Shown: piece after piece, positions 51,393-60,089 of the stretch
Layout: every line of letters begins with the position of its first letter
How positions within the stretch are numbered: the first letter of the stretch is position 1
Origin: Nitrospira moscoviensis
GTDB taxonomy: Bacteria > Nitrospirota > Nitrospiria > Nitrospirales > Nitrospiraceae
Assembly: GCF_001273775.1 (NCBI RefSeq)
Contig: NZ_CP011801.1
Location: 3,822,001 to 3,886,000 of the forward strand
Length of the DNA: 64,000 nucleotides
Direction of reading: 5' to 3'
Translations under genes and position numbers: made by a program
Notes under the pieces: generated by a model
Told to the model about the DNA's origin: nothing
Seen by the model: only the letters and a program-made list of their open reading frames with translations
The model's database searches: none

Positions 51393-52255
51393 TAGAGCTG
51401 TGCACCACTGTCAGGGTGGCCGCCGCCGACCGGCGCTCGATCATAGGGGGTGTCGGGGTTCGGGGGCGGGGGAGTGCCGGGCGGCGTGGCGACGAAGATG
51501 TAACTTTGTCCTGCCCAGGATTCCTGAGGCAGGCTCGTGACGCCGTTGCGGGAACTGGCCGTGAAGGTCCTGTCTCCTTCCAACAACTGGATCGAGACCA
51601 TGCCGCCGGTCTTCTGAGTGATGAGGCCGCGATGGACAGCGGCGCTGCAGACGTACGAATCGTCCGTATAGACATCCGTCCCGTACACCGTGTGCAACTC
51701 GAAGTTCGGACTGCAGGCAAACGTCACGATCCGGCCCGCTTGTCCCGACCAGGAATCGGCCTGCATGTGGCTCCCCGCGGCGATGGCGGGCTCAGCGGCG
51801 GTACGGTTCCGCACAAAGACATAGGCCCCCGTCCAGGGCTCCATCCAATCGCCGGTTCGCACGCCGTTTCTCATCGTACCGCTGTACTGTCCGACGTCGG
51901 GACGCATTTCGATCGTCACGGCGCCGCCCTGTTTGACCGACAACAAGCCCGCATGCACCGCCGCCGTGCAGATGGAGGAATCGTCGGTATAGACGTCGGT
52001 GCCCCACGCGCCTTCTAATTTTCCATCGGCCGGACAGAATACTCTCTCCCGGCGTCCCCAGTAGCCGACCCATTTGCCCGCGCCCGTTGTCCACAGAATC
52101 GGGGTCGGTTCCGGCATCACGGTCGTTTTGCGCGGGAGATCGAGCGCGACAGAGGCGGACACGGCGGCTTGCAGAGACAGTACGATCAGCAGGGCGGGCA
52201 GGACTGCGGGCCGGCGGTGTGCTGTTCGGGCTGGTTGGTGACAGAATGCCATCAT
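51392..52255 (-). CDS. Secreted protein with two LCCL-type repeats
   Basis: This encodes 287 residues with an N-terminal signal peptide (hydrophobic core about 17-34, LPALLIVLSLQAAVSASVA). Two copies of the LCCL signature follow: AWGTDVYTDDSSICTAAVH (near 83) and VYGTDVYTDDSYVCSAAVH (near 190). Each is followed by a beta-rich block ending in an RNGV motif. LCCL domains bind lipids or polysaccharides in known proteins. The tail is Pro-rich. The start overlaps the cupin stop (ATGA), and the gene is coupled to PBP1, so an extracellular partner of wall synthesis is possible. Confidence 0.82.
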   Translation of the reverse strand: MMAFCHQPARTAHRRPAVLPALLIVLSLQAAVSASVALDLPRKTTVMPEPTPILWTTGAGKWVGYWGRRERVFCPADGKLEGAWGTDVYTDDSSICTAAVHAGLLSVKQGGAVTIEMRPDVGQYSGTMRNGVRTGDWMEPWTGAYVFVRNRTAAEPAIAAGSHMQADSWSGQAGRIVTFACSPNFELHTVYGTDVYTDDSYVCSAAVHRGLITQKTGGMVSIQLLEGDRTFTASSRNGVTSLPQESWAGQSYIFVATPPGTPPPPNPDTPYDRAPVGGGHPDSGAQL

Positions 52256-52617
52256 GCCGGATCCCGATGGACGGTGGCTGGCGAAAAGGCCGGGAGGCAA
52301 ACGGCGACGTATTCGGCGCCCGCCGGTCCCGGGGTGCTATAGCGAACCCATTCTCCTTTCCTGGTGATCACCGCCTGCCCCGCGTGCACGTCCACGATTC
52401 CCGCCGTCGTTTCGACGCGGAGGAGCCCGTTCAGGACGATCGTATATTCGTCGAACTCCGGGGTTTGGCCCGGCTCCCGCCATCCCGCCGGACTCTGCAT
52501 CCGCGCAATGCTGAGCTGGGCCGTCTGCGAATTGACCAGGCCGATATATTCGTCGATGAGCTTCGGCTTGTTGCCGGCCGCCTCGATTCTGGTGGGTCGC
52601 TCTATCAGTTGCGCCAT
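52252..52617 (-). CDS. Cupin-domain protein
   Basis: The 121-residue single cupin fold shows PGQTPEFDEYTIVLNGLLRVE and GIVDVHAGQAVITRKGEWVRYS. The metal-binding histidines of the cupin motif are mostly replaced (only one His in VDVHAG), so it may bind a ligand without a metal. It is the first gene of the operon; its AAGGAGG site lies at the edge of a heptamer array (CCCGCTA) that occupies the leader. Confidence 0.8.
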   Translation of the reverse strand: MAQLIERPTRIEAAGNKPKLIDEYIGLVNSQTAQLSIARMQSPAGWREPGQTPEFDEYTIVLNGLLRVETTAGIVDVHAGQAVITRKGEWVRYSTPGPAGAEYVAVCLPAFSPATVHRDPA

Positions 52618-52627
52618 CCGTGCCTCC

Positions 52628-52755
52628 TTCCCGCTACCCCGCTATCCCGCTACCCTACTACCCCCTATCCCGCTTACCCCTCCCAATACCCCGCTTCAGT
52701 GGTACCTCTTCCGAGGTCTTTCGCCAACCGGCGTTTCCGCTATCCTACTAACAAC
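52628..52755. repeat. CCCGCTA heptamer array
   Basis: About eight to nine degenerate heptamers (CCCGCTA, CCCGCTA, TCCCGCT, CCCTACT, CCCCTAT and similar) are at 52628-52690, with a short outlier at 52735-52755. They sit in the leader of the cupin operon (minus) and upstream of the zinc-ribbon gene (plus). Confidence 0.7.
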
Positions 52756-52793
52756 GAGCCGGAGTTCCTAGCCTGTCACAAAGGAGACACACA

Positions 52794-53036
52794 ATGCACT
52801 GCACACGCTGCCGGGGGCTGATGGTTCAGGACCACTTCATGGACTTCGAGGGCACGTCGGGCTACACCTGGGCCCGGAGCTGGCGCTGTATGAACTGCGG
52901 CCACGTCTACGATTCGATCATCCGGCAGAATCGCCAAGTCAAACCGGAGCCGGCCTTGATCCCGGCGGGAGAGCCGGACTATCAGGACGATGAAGTCCAT
53001 CTGGGACATGAATCCTACTTGGCGCGGGTCGCCTAA
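52794..53036 (+). CDS. Small zinc-ribbon protein
   Basis: This 80-residue protein carries CTRC (3-6) and CMNC (32-35), a single zinc ribbon, then an acidic C-terminal tail. Good AAAGGAG lies before the ATG. The function is unknown; such proteins are common as orphan genes in this type of genome (inference). It is divergent from the cupin operon across the heptamer array. Confidence 0.68.
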   Translation: MHCTRCRGLMVQDHFMDFEGTSGYTWARSWRCMNCGHVYDSIIRQNRQVKPEPALIPAGEPDYQDDEVHLGHESYLARVA

Positions 53037-53240
53037 CGGATCCGTCGCCTCCTTATCAATTGGATACCGGCATCGCCCCTGGCCTATGGGGTGAGCCGGT
53101 CAGGGTAAGGCTGCCGCCTGACAGTGGCAGGATCTCAGCCGTCCTTGGTACACTGCTTCCGCCGGAGCTTCTGGCTGGTCTCACCAACCCTGCCCGACCT
53201 CTCATTGCGATTCATCTTCGGCATTACCACATTGGATTCC

Positions 53241-55076
53241 ATGCCACCGACCATTCTGCTCAGTTGCGACTCGATCAGCAAGAGCTTTGGCGTCAAGCCG
53301 CTCTTTTCCGACTTGTCCCTGTCCATCCATGAAGGGGATCACATCGGACTCGTGGGCCCGAACGGCTCGGGCAAATCCACTTTGCTCAAGATCCTGGCGG
53401 GCTTGGAGCCGCCGGACCGCGGCGCCCGATCGGCGCGGCGGCATGTTCGCATCGGGTACGTCCCGCAAGAGCCGGCCTTTCCGGACGGCCGGTCCGTCGA
53501 AGGGGTGTTGGCCCAAGCCTTGCGGGACGAGGGATTGGATCCGCACGAGCAGGGCAACCGCATCGCCAAGGCTTTGAGCGTCGCTGAATTCCGGCAGGCC
53601 GACCAACCGGTCGCTGCGCTTTCGGGCGGATGGAAAAAACGCCTGGCGATCGCCCGGACGCTGATGATGGAACCGGACGTCCTGCTGATGGACGAACCGA
53701 CGAACCATCTGGATATCGAGGGCATTCTCTGGCTCGAATCGCTGCTCAACACCGAACCGCGCGCATTCCTGGTGATCAGCCACGATCGCCGCTTCTTGGA
53801 AGCCGTTGCCTCACGCATGCTGGAGTTGAACCGCTGCCATACCGACGGCGTCTTCGAAGCGAAAGGCCGCTACAGCGATTTTCTGGAACAGCGGGACGCG
53901 GCCCTCGCAGCCCAAGCGGACTATCAGGCGTCGCTGGCGAACCGCGTGCGCCGCGAAATCGACTGGCTGCGGCGGGGCCCCAAAGCCCGGACCACGAAAG
54001 CGAAGGCCCGCATCGACTCGGCGGGCCGGTTGATCGAAGAATTGAACGACGTGCACGCGCGGCGGGAGACGCAGGCGGCTGGAATCGACTTCACGTCGTC
54101 CGGACGCCGGTCCAAACAATTGCTCGTCGCCAAGGATCTGGGCGCATCGCTGGGCGGCCGGCCGATCGTGCGGCATCTCGACCTGCTGCTGGGCCCCGGC
54201 CAGCGCGTAGGAATACTCGGTCCGAACGGAAGCGGTAAAACGACCCTCCTCAAGCTCCTTGCCGGGACGCTGGCGCCGGATAGCGGCACCCTCACGAGGG
54301 CGGACAAGCTTCGGATCGTGACCTTCGAGCAGCATCGGGAATCGTTGGATCAGGCGGCCACCCTCCGCCGGTCTCTGGCGCCGCACGGCGACGCGGTCGT
54401 GTATCAAGACCGGTCGGTGCACATCGTGTCTTGGGCGAAGCGATTTCTGTTCAGGCCGGAGCAGTTGGATTTGCCCGTCTCGCGCTTATCCGGCGGGGAG
54501 CAGGCCCGCCTGCTGATCGCGCGGCTGATGCTGCAACCGGCCGATGTGCTCATCCTCGACGAGCCGACGAACGACCTGGATATTCCGACACTGGACGTGT
54601 TGGAAGACAGCCTGCTGGAATTCCCGGGCGCGCTGGTCCTCGTCACCCATGACCGTTGGCTGCTGGACCGCGTCTCCACCATGTTGCTGGCGCTCGACGG
54701 TGAAGGAAAGGCCGAATGGTTCGCCGACTACGCGCAATGGGAGGCGGCGCAAACCCGCCGAGCGCCGGACAGCAGCCGGACATCCAAGCCGACAACCGGC
54801 GGTCCCGACCATACCCCCTCACAGAAAACGAAGCGCTTCACGTACCGGGAACAACAGGAGTGGGACAAGATGGAGCAGGCCATCGCGAAAGCCGAGGGCC
54901 GTTTGGCCGCCTGCCGGGCCGCGGCCGACGATCCAACCATTGTCTCAGACGCCGAGGCGCTTCGCGTCCGCTATGCGGAATTGGAGTCGGCGCAGGCCGA
55001 AGTGGACCGGCTCTATAGCCGCTGGGCCGAGCTGGAAGAGAAACGCAATCAGGCGGCCGACAGCCGACCGGCTTAG
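53241..55076 (+). CDS. ABC-F family ATPase, Uup-like
   Basis: This encodes 611 residues. Cassette 1: Walker A GPNGSGKST (about 40-48), LSGGWKKR, DEPTNHLD. Cassette 2: Walker A GPNGSGKTT (about 330), LSGGEQAR, DEPTNDLD (Asn-Asp rather than Asn-His). A C-terminal coiled coil (about 540-611) follows, like Uup of E. coli. No membrane domain. It probably acts on ribosomes or branched DNA; the assignment to Uup is by layout. The chosen start MPPTILLSC follows GGATTCC. Its stop overlaps the convergent symporter gene by 4 bases. Confidence 0.87.
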   Translation: MPPTILLSCDSISKSFGVKPLFSDLSLSIHEGDHIGLVGPNGSGKSTLLKILAGLEPPDRGARSARRHVRIGYVPQEPAFPDGRSVEGVLAQALRDEGLDPHEQGNRIAKALSVAEFRQADQPVAALSGGWKKRLAIARTLMMEPDVLLMDEPTNHLDIEGILWLESLLNTEPRAFLVISHDRRFLEAVASRMLELNRCHTDGVFEAKGRYSDFLEQRDAALAAQADYQASLANRVRREIDWLRRGPKARTTKAKARIDSAGRLIEELNDVHARRETQAAGIDFTSSGRRSKQLLVAKDLGASLGGRPIVRHLDLLLGPGQRVGILGPNGSGKTTLLKLLAGTLAPDSGTLTRADKLRIVTFEQHRESLDQAATLRRSLAPHGDAVVYQDRSVHIVSWAKRFLFRPEQLDLPVSRLSGGEQARLLIARLMLQPADVLILDEPTNDLDIPTLDVLEDSLLEFPGALVLVTHDRWLLDRVSTMLLALDGEGKAEWFADYAQWEAAQTRRAPDSSRTSKPTTGGPDHTPSQKTKRFTYREQQEWDKMEQAIAKAEGRLAACRAAADDPTIVSDAEALRVRYAELESAQAEVDRLYSRWAELEEKRNQAADSRPA

Positions 55077-56524
55077 ACGCGGTTCGCTTCGATGCAGCGG
55101 CGTTCCGGCACCGCCTCGCCGGACATGGCGGACGGTACGATCGAGCCCAGGACCATGCCGACTCCCGCCATGAGCAGGCCGATCAACTGCGGCGGCCACA
55201 CGGCATCCGCCGGTTGAAAGAGTTCCCCGCCGACCCAGGTCGCCACGCCGACGCCGATGGCCCAAAGCGCGCCGCGCGTCGTGGCGCGCTTCCAATAGAG
55301 CCCGGCAAACAACGGAACGAAGGCGGCCACCAGCGTGATCTTGTACGTGTTCACGACCATCTTATAGATGCTCGAATCCGACCACAGGGCGATCCCCAGC
55401 ACCGTCGAGGCAAAGGTCACCAGCACGACCCGCATGAGGCGGAGAAATTCCGCGTCGTTGAGGCGGGACAGCAGCGGCCGGATGACGTTCTCGCTGAGCG
55501 TGACCGACGGGGCCAGCAGGGTGGCGCTCGCGCAGCTCATCACGGCGGACAGCACCGCGCCGAAAAAGAGAATTTGCGCCGCCATCGGAGTATGTTCCAG
55601 GATCAGGGTCGGCAAGACCAATTGCGAATCCTGCTCCAGCAGCGCGCCGAATTTGACGGGCTCCACCAGCGTCGCCGCGTAGGCGAGAAACATCGGGACA
55701 AAGCAAAAGACGAAGTACAAGCCGCCGCCGAGGAGCGACCCGCGCACCGCCGTCCGCTCGTTCTTCGCCGACGTGATGCGCTGAAACACGTCCTGTTGCG
55801 GGATCGATCCCAGCATCATGGTGACCCAGGCGCCGATGAAAGGGATCCAGGCCGAGGCGGCGGGCGGCGGAAAGAAGTCCAGCTTGCCCGCCGCGGAGGC
55901 GTGGCCGATCACGGCCCCCACGCCCCCCGCCAGGCCGCTGACCACAGAAGCGATGTACAGCAGCCCGCCCATGATGACGGAGATCTGCACGAAGTCCAAG
56001 ATCGCGACGGAAAACATGCCGCCGAAGGTCGTGTAGGTCAGCACGATCGCAGCCCCGATCACGATGCCGGCGGACTGGCTCACGCTCCCGTGCGTCACGA
56101 CGTTCAGGACGAGACCGAGCACTTTGAACTGCGCCGCCACCCAGCCGACGTACAAGACGACGACGGCGATCGTACAGAGCACTTCCACCGTTCGGTCGTA
56201 GCGGATGCGATAGTAATCGCCGACGGTCAGCAGATTCAGCCGATACAGCTTCGGCGCAAAAAACAGTCCCGCCAGAATCAAGCAGAGGCTCGACCCGAAG
56301 GGATCCGCCACGACGCCGCGCAACCCTTCCTTCGCGAACGTGGCCGAGATGCCGAGCACCGCTTCGGCGCCGAACCAGGTGGCGAACACGGTGGCCGTGA
56401 CTACCGGCAGGGGCAGACTGCGCCCCGCGACGGCGAAATCCTTGGAGTTGTGCACGCGGGTCGCGGCATAGAGGCCGATGCCGACGGACAGGAGGAGATA
56501 GAGGATGACGAACCAGAAAATCAC
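55073..56524 (-). CDS. Sodium:solute symporter family (SSS) transporter
   Basis: The 483-residue protein has about 13 hydrophobic helices. Signature features of the family are DFAVAGRSLPLPVVTATVFATWFGAE near 29-55 and GGMFSVAILDFVQ near 170. The substrate class (proline, pantothenate, acetate or urea) cannot be fixed from the sequence. It starts with GTG, with no obvious ribosome-binding site. Confidence 0.9.
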   Translation of the reverse strand: MIFWFVILYLLLSVGIGLYAATRVHNSKDFAVAGRSLPLPVVTATVFATWFGAEAVLGISATFAKEGLRGVVADPFGSSLCLILAGLFFAPKLYRLNLLTVGDYYRIRYDRTVEVLCTIAVVVLYVGWVAAQFKVLGLVLNVVTHGSVSQSAGIVIGAAIVLTYTTFGGMFSVAILDFVQISVIMGGLLYIASVVSGLAGGVGAVIGHASAAGKLDFFPPPAASAWIPFIGAWVTMMLGSIPQQDVFQRITSAKNERTAVRGSLLGGGLYFVFCFVPMFLAYAATLVEPVKFGALLEQDSQLVLPTLILEHTPMAAQILFFGAVLSAVMSCASATLLAPSVTLSENVIRPLLSRLNDAEFLRLMRVVLVTFASTVLGIALWSDSSIYKMVVNTYKITLVAAFVPLFAGLYWKRATTRGALWAIGVGVATWVGGELFQPADAVWPPQLIGLLMAGVGMVLGSIVPSAMSGEAVPERRCIEANRV

Positions 56525-56654
56525 GCGCGCAGGATAAAGCGATCACCGCGCGCAATCAATTATTTATTCACGTTATTATTCACGCGGCTGCCGGCGTCGC
56601 GGAGGAACGCCGCGGCGGCGGTGGGCAGCGCCGCCGCGGCGGGAGCACGGAGGA

Positions 56655-57083
56655 TCAGAACGACCAATAATGAGAGGGGCCGAACGTCAGCCGGCAGCCG
56701 ACGAGATAGAGCTCGCCGTGCGACTCGACCTGGACGGCCTTGGTCCACTGTACTTCGTACAGGTTCATGGATCGGCGCCACCAGGACTCGGGAATGTGCA
56801 GTTCCATGAGTTGATGCCGGCGCGGAGCCTGCCCCATCAACACCAGAATACCGTGCGCGCTGCGGTTGAGGCTGAAGACCTCGCCCTGTTGGATGGCGAC
56901 GGCTTCGTCGTCGATGGACTCGCAGAGTTCGTAGGTGCAGATCTTCCGTTCGTCGGTTCGCGGCTCACCGCGCCGGGTCGGCACCGCCGTCATCAGCCGC
57001 TCACCGGCGCGGATCTCGGAGGCGATCGACTCTGCAGCCCGAGGTCCGTCGAGGTGGTGGATTTCTTTGGTTCGTATCACCAT
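56655..57083 (-). CDS. PilZ-like protein
   Basis: The start MVIRTKEIHHL is preferred because AGGAGG lies 7 bases upstream, giving 142 residues. The second half matches PilZ: a (D/N)xSxxG motif appears as NRSAHG (near 83-88), and VGCRLTFGP forms the last strand. The N-terminal RRGEPRTDER may supply the RxxxR arginines. It may be a c-di-GMP receptor, complementing the other PilZ protein and the GGEEF cyclase. Confidence 0.65.
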   Translation of the reverse strand: MVIRTKEIHHLDGPRAAESIASEIRAGERLMTAVPTRRGEPRTDERKICTYELCESIDDEAVAIQQGEVFSLNRSAHGILVLMGQAPRRHQLMELHIPESWWRRSMNLYEVQWTKAVQVESHGELYLVGCRLTFGPSHYWSF

Positions 57084-57160
57084 GTGAAACCTCCTGGTCA
57101 CCGGCGAGCTTGGCTGGCCCTTGAGCAAGGGACGTACCGGCTTACGCTTCGGGCTCCGTC

Positions 57161-57343
57161 ATGAAAAATCACCTACTTTCACTTTTATGCGGCCTTCTCA
57201 TTCCCAGTCCGGCCGGAGCCGCGAATGGAATCTCGTGCACTCCGCGTGACGCAGCGCTAGTATGTCCGTGGTTCTGCATGGATTTTTCCCGCTGTACAGA
57301 ATTCCCTACAGAGCGCAGGACGAACCCTGCACTAGCTGCCTGA
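57161..57343 (+). CDS. Possible small secreted Cys-rich peptide (doubtful)
   Basis: The 60-residue frame starts MKNHLLSLLCGLLIPSPAGA, signal-peptide-like with a plausible cleavage site, and continues with five more cysteines. There is no ribosome-binding site and the 3' part overlaps nothing conserved. It may be a chance frame. Confidence 0.25.
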   Translation: MKNHLLSLLCGLLIPSPAGAANGISCTPRDAALVCPWFCMDFSRCTEFPTERRTNPALAA

Positions 57344-57348
57344 GTCCC

Positions 57349-58458
57349 TCACTCCTGTCCGTACAAGTTGCGTTGGCGTCCTTCATCGAGTTGCTCCACC
57401 CGCAGACCCAGAAGACGGATCGCCTTCCGCCGCGGATTGTCGCGTCGGTCGAGAAAGGGCATGAGGAGCTTCAAGGCCTCCCGCCGCAGCGTGACCGCCT
57501 CCCCCGCCGGTCGGGCCAGCGTACGGGCGCGCGACTTCGTTTCGAAATCCGCGAAGCGGACGGTGAGCACGATGGTCCGAAACCGGTGCAGCCCTTCGCG
57601 GTGGAGGCGGGCGATCACATCCCGGCTCAACGCGGCCAGCTGCTCCACCAGCAGGCGGCTGTCGCGCACGTCCGTTTCAAACGTTTCCTGCTCCCCGATG
57701 GATTTCGGCTGGAAGGACGTTTCGACCGGCGTCGAGTCGAGGCCGCGAACTTTGTCGTAGAGCTCCACGCCGCGCTTGCCCAACAGGCCTTCAAGTCGGG
57801 CGGGGCCGAGCGTCTTCAGATCCCGCACGAGCATGATGCCCTGACGGGCCAAGTGCCTTTCAGTCTTGGGGCCGATGCCCGGGATGGCGCGCACGGAAAG
57901 CGGCTCCAAAAAGGCTTCCGCTTCCGCTTCGCGCACGACGGTGAGGCCGTCGGGCTTGCGGAGGCCGGAGGCGATCTTGGCGATCAGCTTGTTGGGTCCG
58001 ATGCCGACCGACGCCGTCAGCCGCTGTTCCGTGCGGATCGCCTGCTTCAGCTCGCGGCACAGTCTCTCAGCCTCCTCGTAGGAGCCCGTCGCGCTTACAT
58101 CGCCGTACGCTTCGTCGATGCTCGCCGGCTCGACGAGCGGAATGAATCGGCGCATGATGCCGAGCACGGCGTCGGAGACCCGCGCGTATTTCGCCATATC
58201 GACCGACACAAAGGTCACCGGCGGTTTGCCGGCCCTCCGCGCCGCTTCGGACAGTCGCCAGGCGACGGAAATCGGCGTGGCCGAGTGGATGCCGTAGGCG
58301 CGCGCCCGATAATTCGAGGTGGCCGCGACGCCGCGGCCCTTGCCGCCGCGCGGATCGGCGCCGACGACGAGCGGCAAACCGCGGAAGGCGGGGGTGTCCC
58401 GCTCCTCGATCGCCGCGAAAAAGGCGTCCATATCGAGATGCGCCACGATTCTCGGCAT
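57349..58458 (-). CDS. dinB: DNA polymerase IV (Y family)
   Basis: This is a translesion polymerase of 369 residues. Catalytic metal residues are in HLDMDAFFAAIE (8-19) and PASIDEAYGD (about 110-119; the family usually has SIDEAYLD). The finger and palm parts (YRARAYGIHSA) and the thumb HhH (IPGIGPKTERHL near 193) are present, with the little-finger domain in the C-terminal third. No SOS box is obvious upstream. The end of the polymerase (RQRNLYGQE) replaces the usual beta-clamp motif, which is hard to identify. Confidence 0.94.
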   Translation of the reverse strand: MPRIVAHLDMDAFFAAIEERDTPAFRGLPLVVGADPRGGKGRGVAATSNYRARAYGIHSATPISVAWRLSEAARRAGKPPVTFVSVDMAKYARVSDAVLGIMRRFIPLVEPASIDEAYGDVSATGSYEEAERLCRELKQAIRTEQRLTASVGIGPNKLIAKIASGLRKPDGLTVVREAEAEAFLEPLSVRAIPGIGPKTERHLARQGIMLVRDLKTLGPARLEGLLGKRGVELYDKVRGLDSTPVETSFQPKSIGEQETFETDVRDSRLLVEQLAALSRDVIARLHREGLHRFRTIVLTVRFADFETKSRARTLARPAGEAVTLRREALKLLMPFLDRRDNPRRKAIRLLGLRVEQLDEGRQRNLYGQE

Positions 58459-58523
58459 GCTACCGTTCCTGCGTCCTCCCCTAGGGCTTTACCGAGGCTG
58501 CACCAGGGCGCGATGTTGCTACG

Positions 58524-58760
58524 ATGGCGCTCGCCATGGCACCCCGGCCTGATCCCATCCCGCCGCCCGATCCGAATCCGCTTCCTCCGCACCCGAGCCC
58601 CCTGCCTTCGCCGGAGGCTCCGCCGCCCGATCCGCTGCCGGCTCCCGGCCCTCCGGTGCGGCCGCCGATTCCACGCCTGAGCCTCCACCGTTTCACCGCG
58701 TTTATCATGGCACGCGTCTTCGTTCCATGTCTGCCGAACCATGAAGGAGCACCATCATGA
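58524..58760 (+). CDS. Proline-rich frame ahead of the secreted protein gene (doubtful)
   Basis: The 78-residue frame has a low-complexity core with repeated PDP and PPP (PDPIPPPDPNPLPPHP). Its TGA overlaps the ATG of the next gene (ATGA). No ribosome-binding site is seen, and base composition is GC-rich. It may be translated, or may be a leader sequence with simple repeats. Confidence 0.3.
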   Translation: MALAMAPRPDPIPPPDPNPLPPHPSPLPSPEAPPPDPLPAPGPPVRPPIPRLSLHRFTAFIMARVFVPCLPNHEGAPS

Positions 58761-59113
58761 AATCGATCATCTGTTCCCTCGCCGCCACGGTCCTCATCCT
58801 CGCCGGCAGCTCGGTCTTGGCCAATCCCTCCATGCTGCCGAAACACGAGGGCTATCCGATGGGCAAAGCCACGGATCCGGTCACCGGCCAGCCCCTGTCG
58901 AACGATCCCGGGCAAAAGAACGCCTCGGGAGAAAAGGCGCTGCAACAGTCGGCCATGGCCGATGAAGCGCATACGAGACAGCAGCTGAGAAACCAGGACG
59001 ATCAACGGATTATCGAGAAACCCGGCGCGGGCGTGCTGCCCAAAGTACAAGGCCCGCAGATCGTGATCGACCCCCCGGTGAAGGAAGCGACGAAGGCGCA
59101 ACCGAACCCGTAA
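58757..59113 (+). CDS. Secreted hypothetical protein
   Basis: This 118-residue protein has a signal peptide (about 1-22, SIICSLAATVLILAGSSVLA) and a polar mature region with ATDPVTGQPLSNDPGQK and repeated Gln/Asp. AAGGAG lies before the ATG. No domain is recognised; the mature part looks disordered. Confidence 0.65.
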   Translation: MKSIICSLAATVLILAGSSVLANPSMLPKHEGYPMGKATDPVTGQPLSNDPGQKNASGEKALQQSAMADEAHTRQQLRNQDDQRIIEKPGAGVLPKVQGPQIVIDPPVKEATKAQPNP

Positions 59114-59122
59114 GCGCGGTGC

Positions 59123-59611
59123 TTACACGTCGAGAGCGGCGCGAATCTGGCCGACAATGGCGGTCGCCGGTTCGCCGGCGTCGACCACCAGCGCGTCGGC
59201 CGGCTCTTCGAGGATCTCGCACTGGCTGGCGAGCAGCGCTTCGCCCATGAAATGACCGGTGCGCTGCGCCAGCCGCTGTTGCAGGAGGCGGCGGTCGGCT
59301 TTGAGGTAGACGATCCTGACCTGGTCCCGATGGCCGTCCAAGACCGCCCGGCGATAGGAGGCCTTGAGCACGGAGCAGGCCAGGACGACCGATTCCCGGC
59401 GCGTGACCCATTCGCGGATCGCCGCATGGATGCGCGCAAGCCAGGGTCCGCGATCTTCATCGGTCAGCGGAATCCCGCGGCTGAGTTTGTCGATGTTCGC
59501 GGGCGAATGGTACGCGTCTCCGTCGCAGAACGGCCACCCGAGCGCCGCAGCAAGTTGACGGCCGATGGTCGTCTTTCCGGCTCCGGCGATACCCATGAGG
59601 AGGATAACCAT
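59123..59611 (-). CDS. gntK: Gluconokinase (GntK family)
   Basis: The 162-residue P-loop kinase has GIAGAGKTT (7-15), the substrate motif CDGDAYHSPANIDKLSRGIPLTDEDR (29 onward) and the C-terminal GHFMGEALLASQ of thermoresistant gluconokinases. It phosphorylates gluconate to 6-phosphogluconate. No transporter or dehydrogenase gene is next to it. Confidence 0.92.
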   Translation of the reverse strand: MVILLMGIAGAGKTTIGRQLAAALGWPFCDGDAYHSPANIDKLSRGIPLTDEDRGPWLARIHAAIREWVTRRESVVLACSVLKASYRRAVLDGHRDQVRIVYLKADRRLLQQRLAQRTGHFMGEALLASQCEILEEPADALVVDAGEPATAIVGQIRAALDV

Positions 59612-59657
59612 GCCGACGCTGTGCCGTCTCGCTTCTCAACCGTGGAGGCGACCTGAG

Positions 59658-60089
59658 ATGACTACCGGAGCCGGCCGCCGCGGTTTGATACTCTTCGCCG
59701 CCTTGGCGATCGCCCTGGCCCTGTCGCTCCCGCAAGTCAGCCCGGCGCAGTCGGTGCCGGGCACGTTCCAGCCACAACCACCGCTCCAACCGCCGAGCCA
59801 AGCACCGGTGGTGGTCCCGCAGATCCAATTTTTCTCCGCCCCTACCAGCGCGCTGCCGGCCAATGTGCTGACTCCGCTGACCACCAACCAGCTGGCCCCC
59901 AGCACGGGCGCGGTGGCGCCCTTCGGGCCACCCCGTCCCTTCGGCGGAGCCGGACGCGGTCTGCCCGGGATGCCGGGCGGCCCTCCGCTGAAAGCCCCGA
60001 TGGGCGCACAGGATCCGACGGACGATTACATGCGGCCGCCGGCCATCGGACCGCTCTTTTGCGACCCGGCCGTCAATATCCCGTGCTGA
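59658..60089 (+). CDS. Secreted proline/glycine-rich hypothetical protein
   Basis: This 143-residue protein has a signal peptide (about 8-27, GLILFAALAIALALSLPQVS) and a mature region rich in Pro, Gly and Ala (PQPPLQPPSQAPVV; GGAGRGLPGMPGGPP), ending FCDPAVNIPC with two cysteines. A GGAGG site lies before the ATG. Disordered; the function is unknown. Its 3' end overlaps the convergent DNA glycosylase gene by 64 bases, an unusually long overlap. Confidence 0.6.
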   Translation: MTTGAGRRGLILFAALAIALALSLPQVSPAQSVPGTFQPQPPLQPPSQAPVVVPQIQFFSAPTSALPANVLTPLTTNQLAPSTGAVAPFGPPRPFGGAGRGLPGMPGGPPLKAPMGAQDPTDDYMRPPAIGPLFCDPAVNIPC

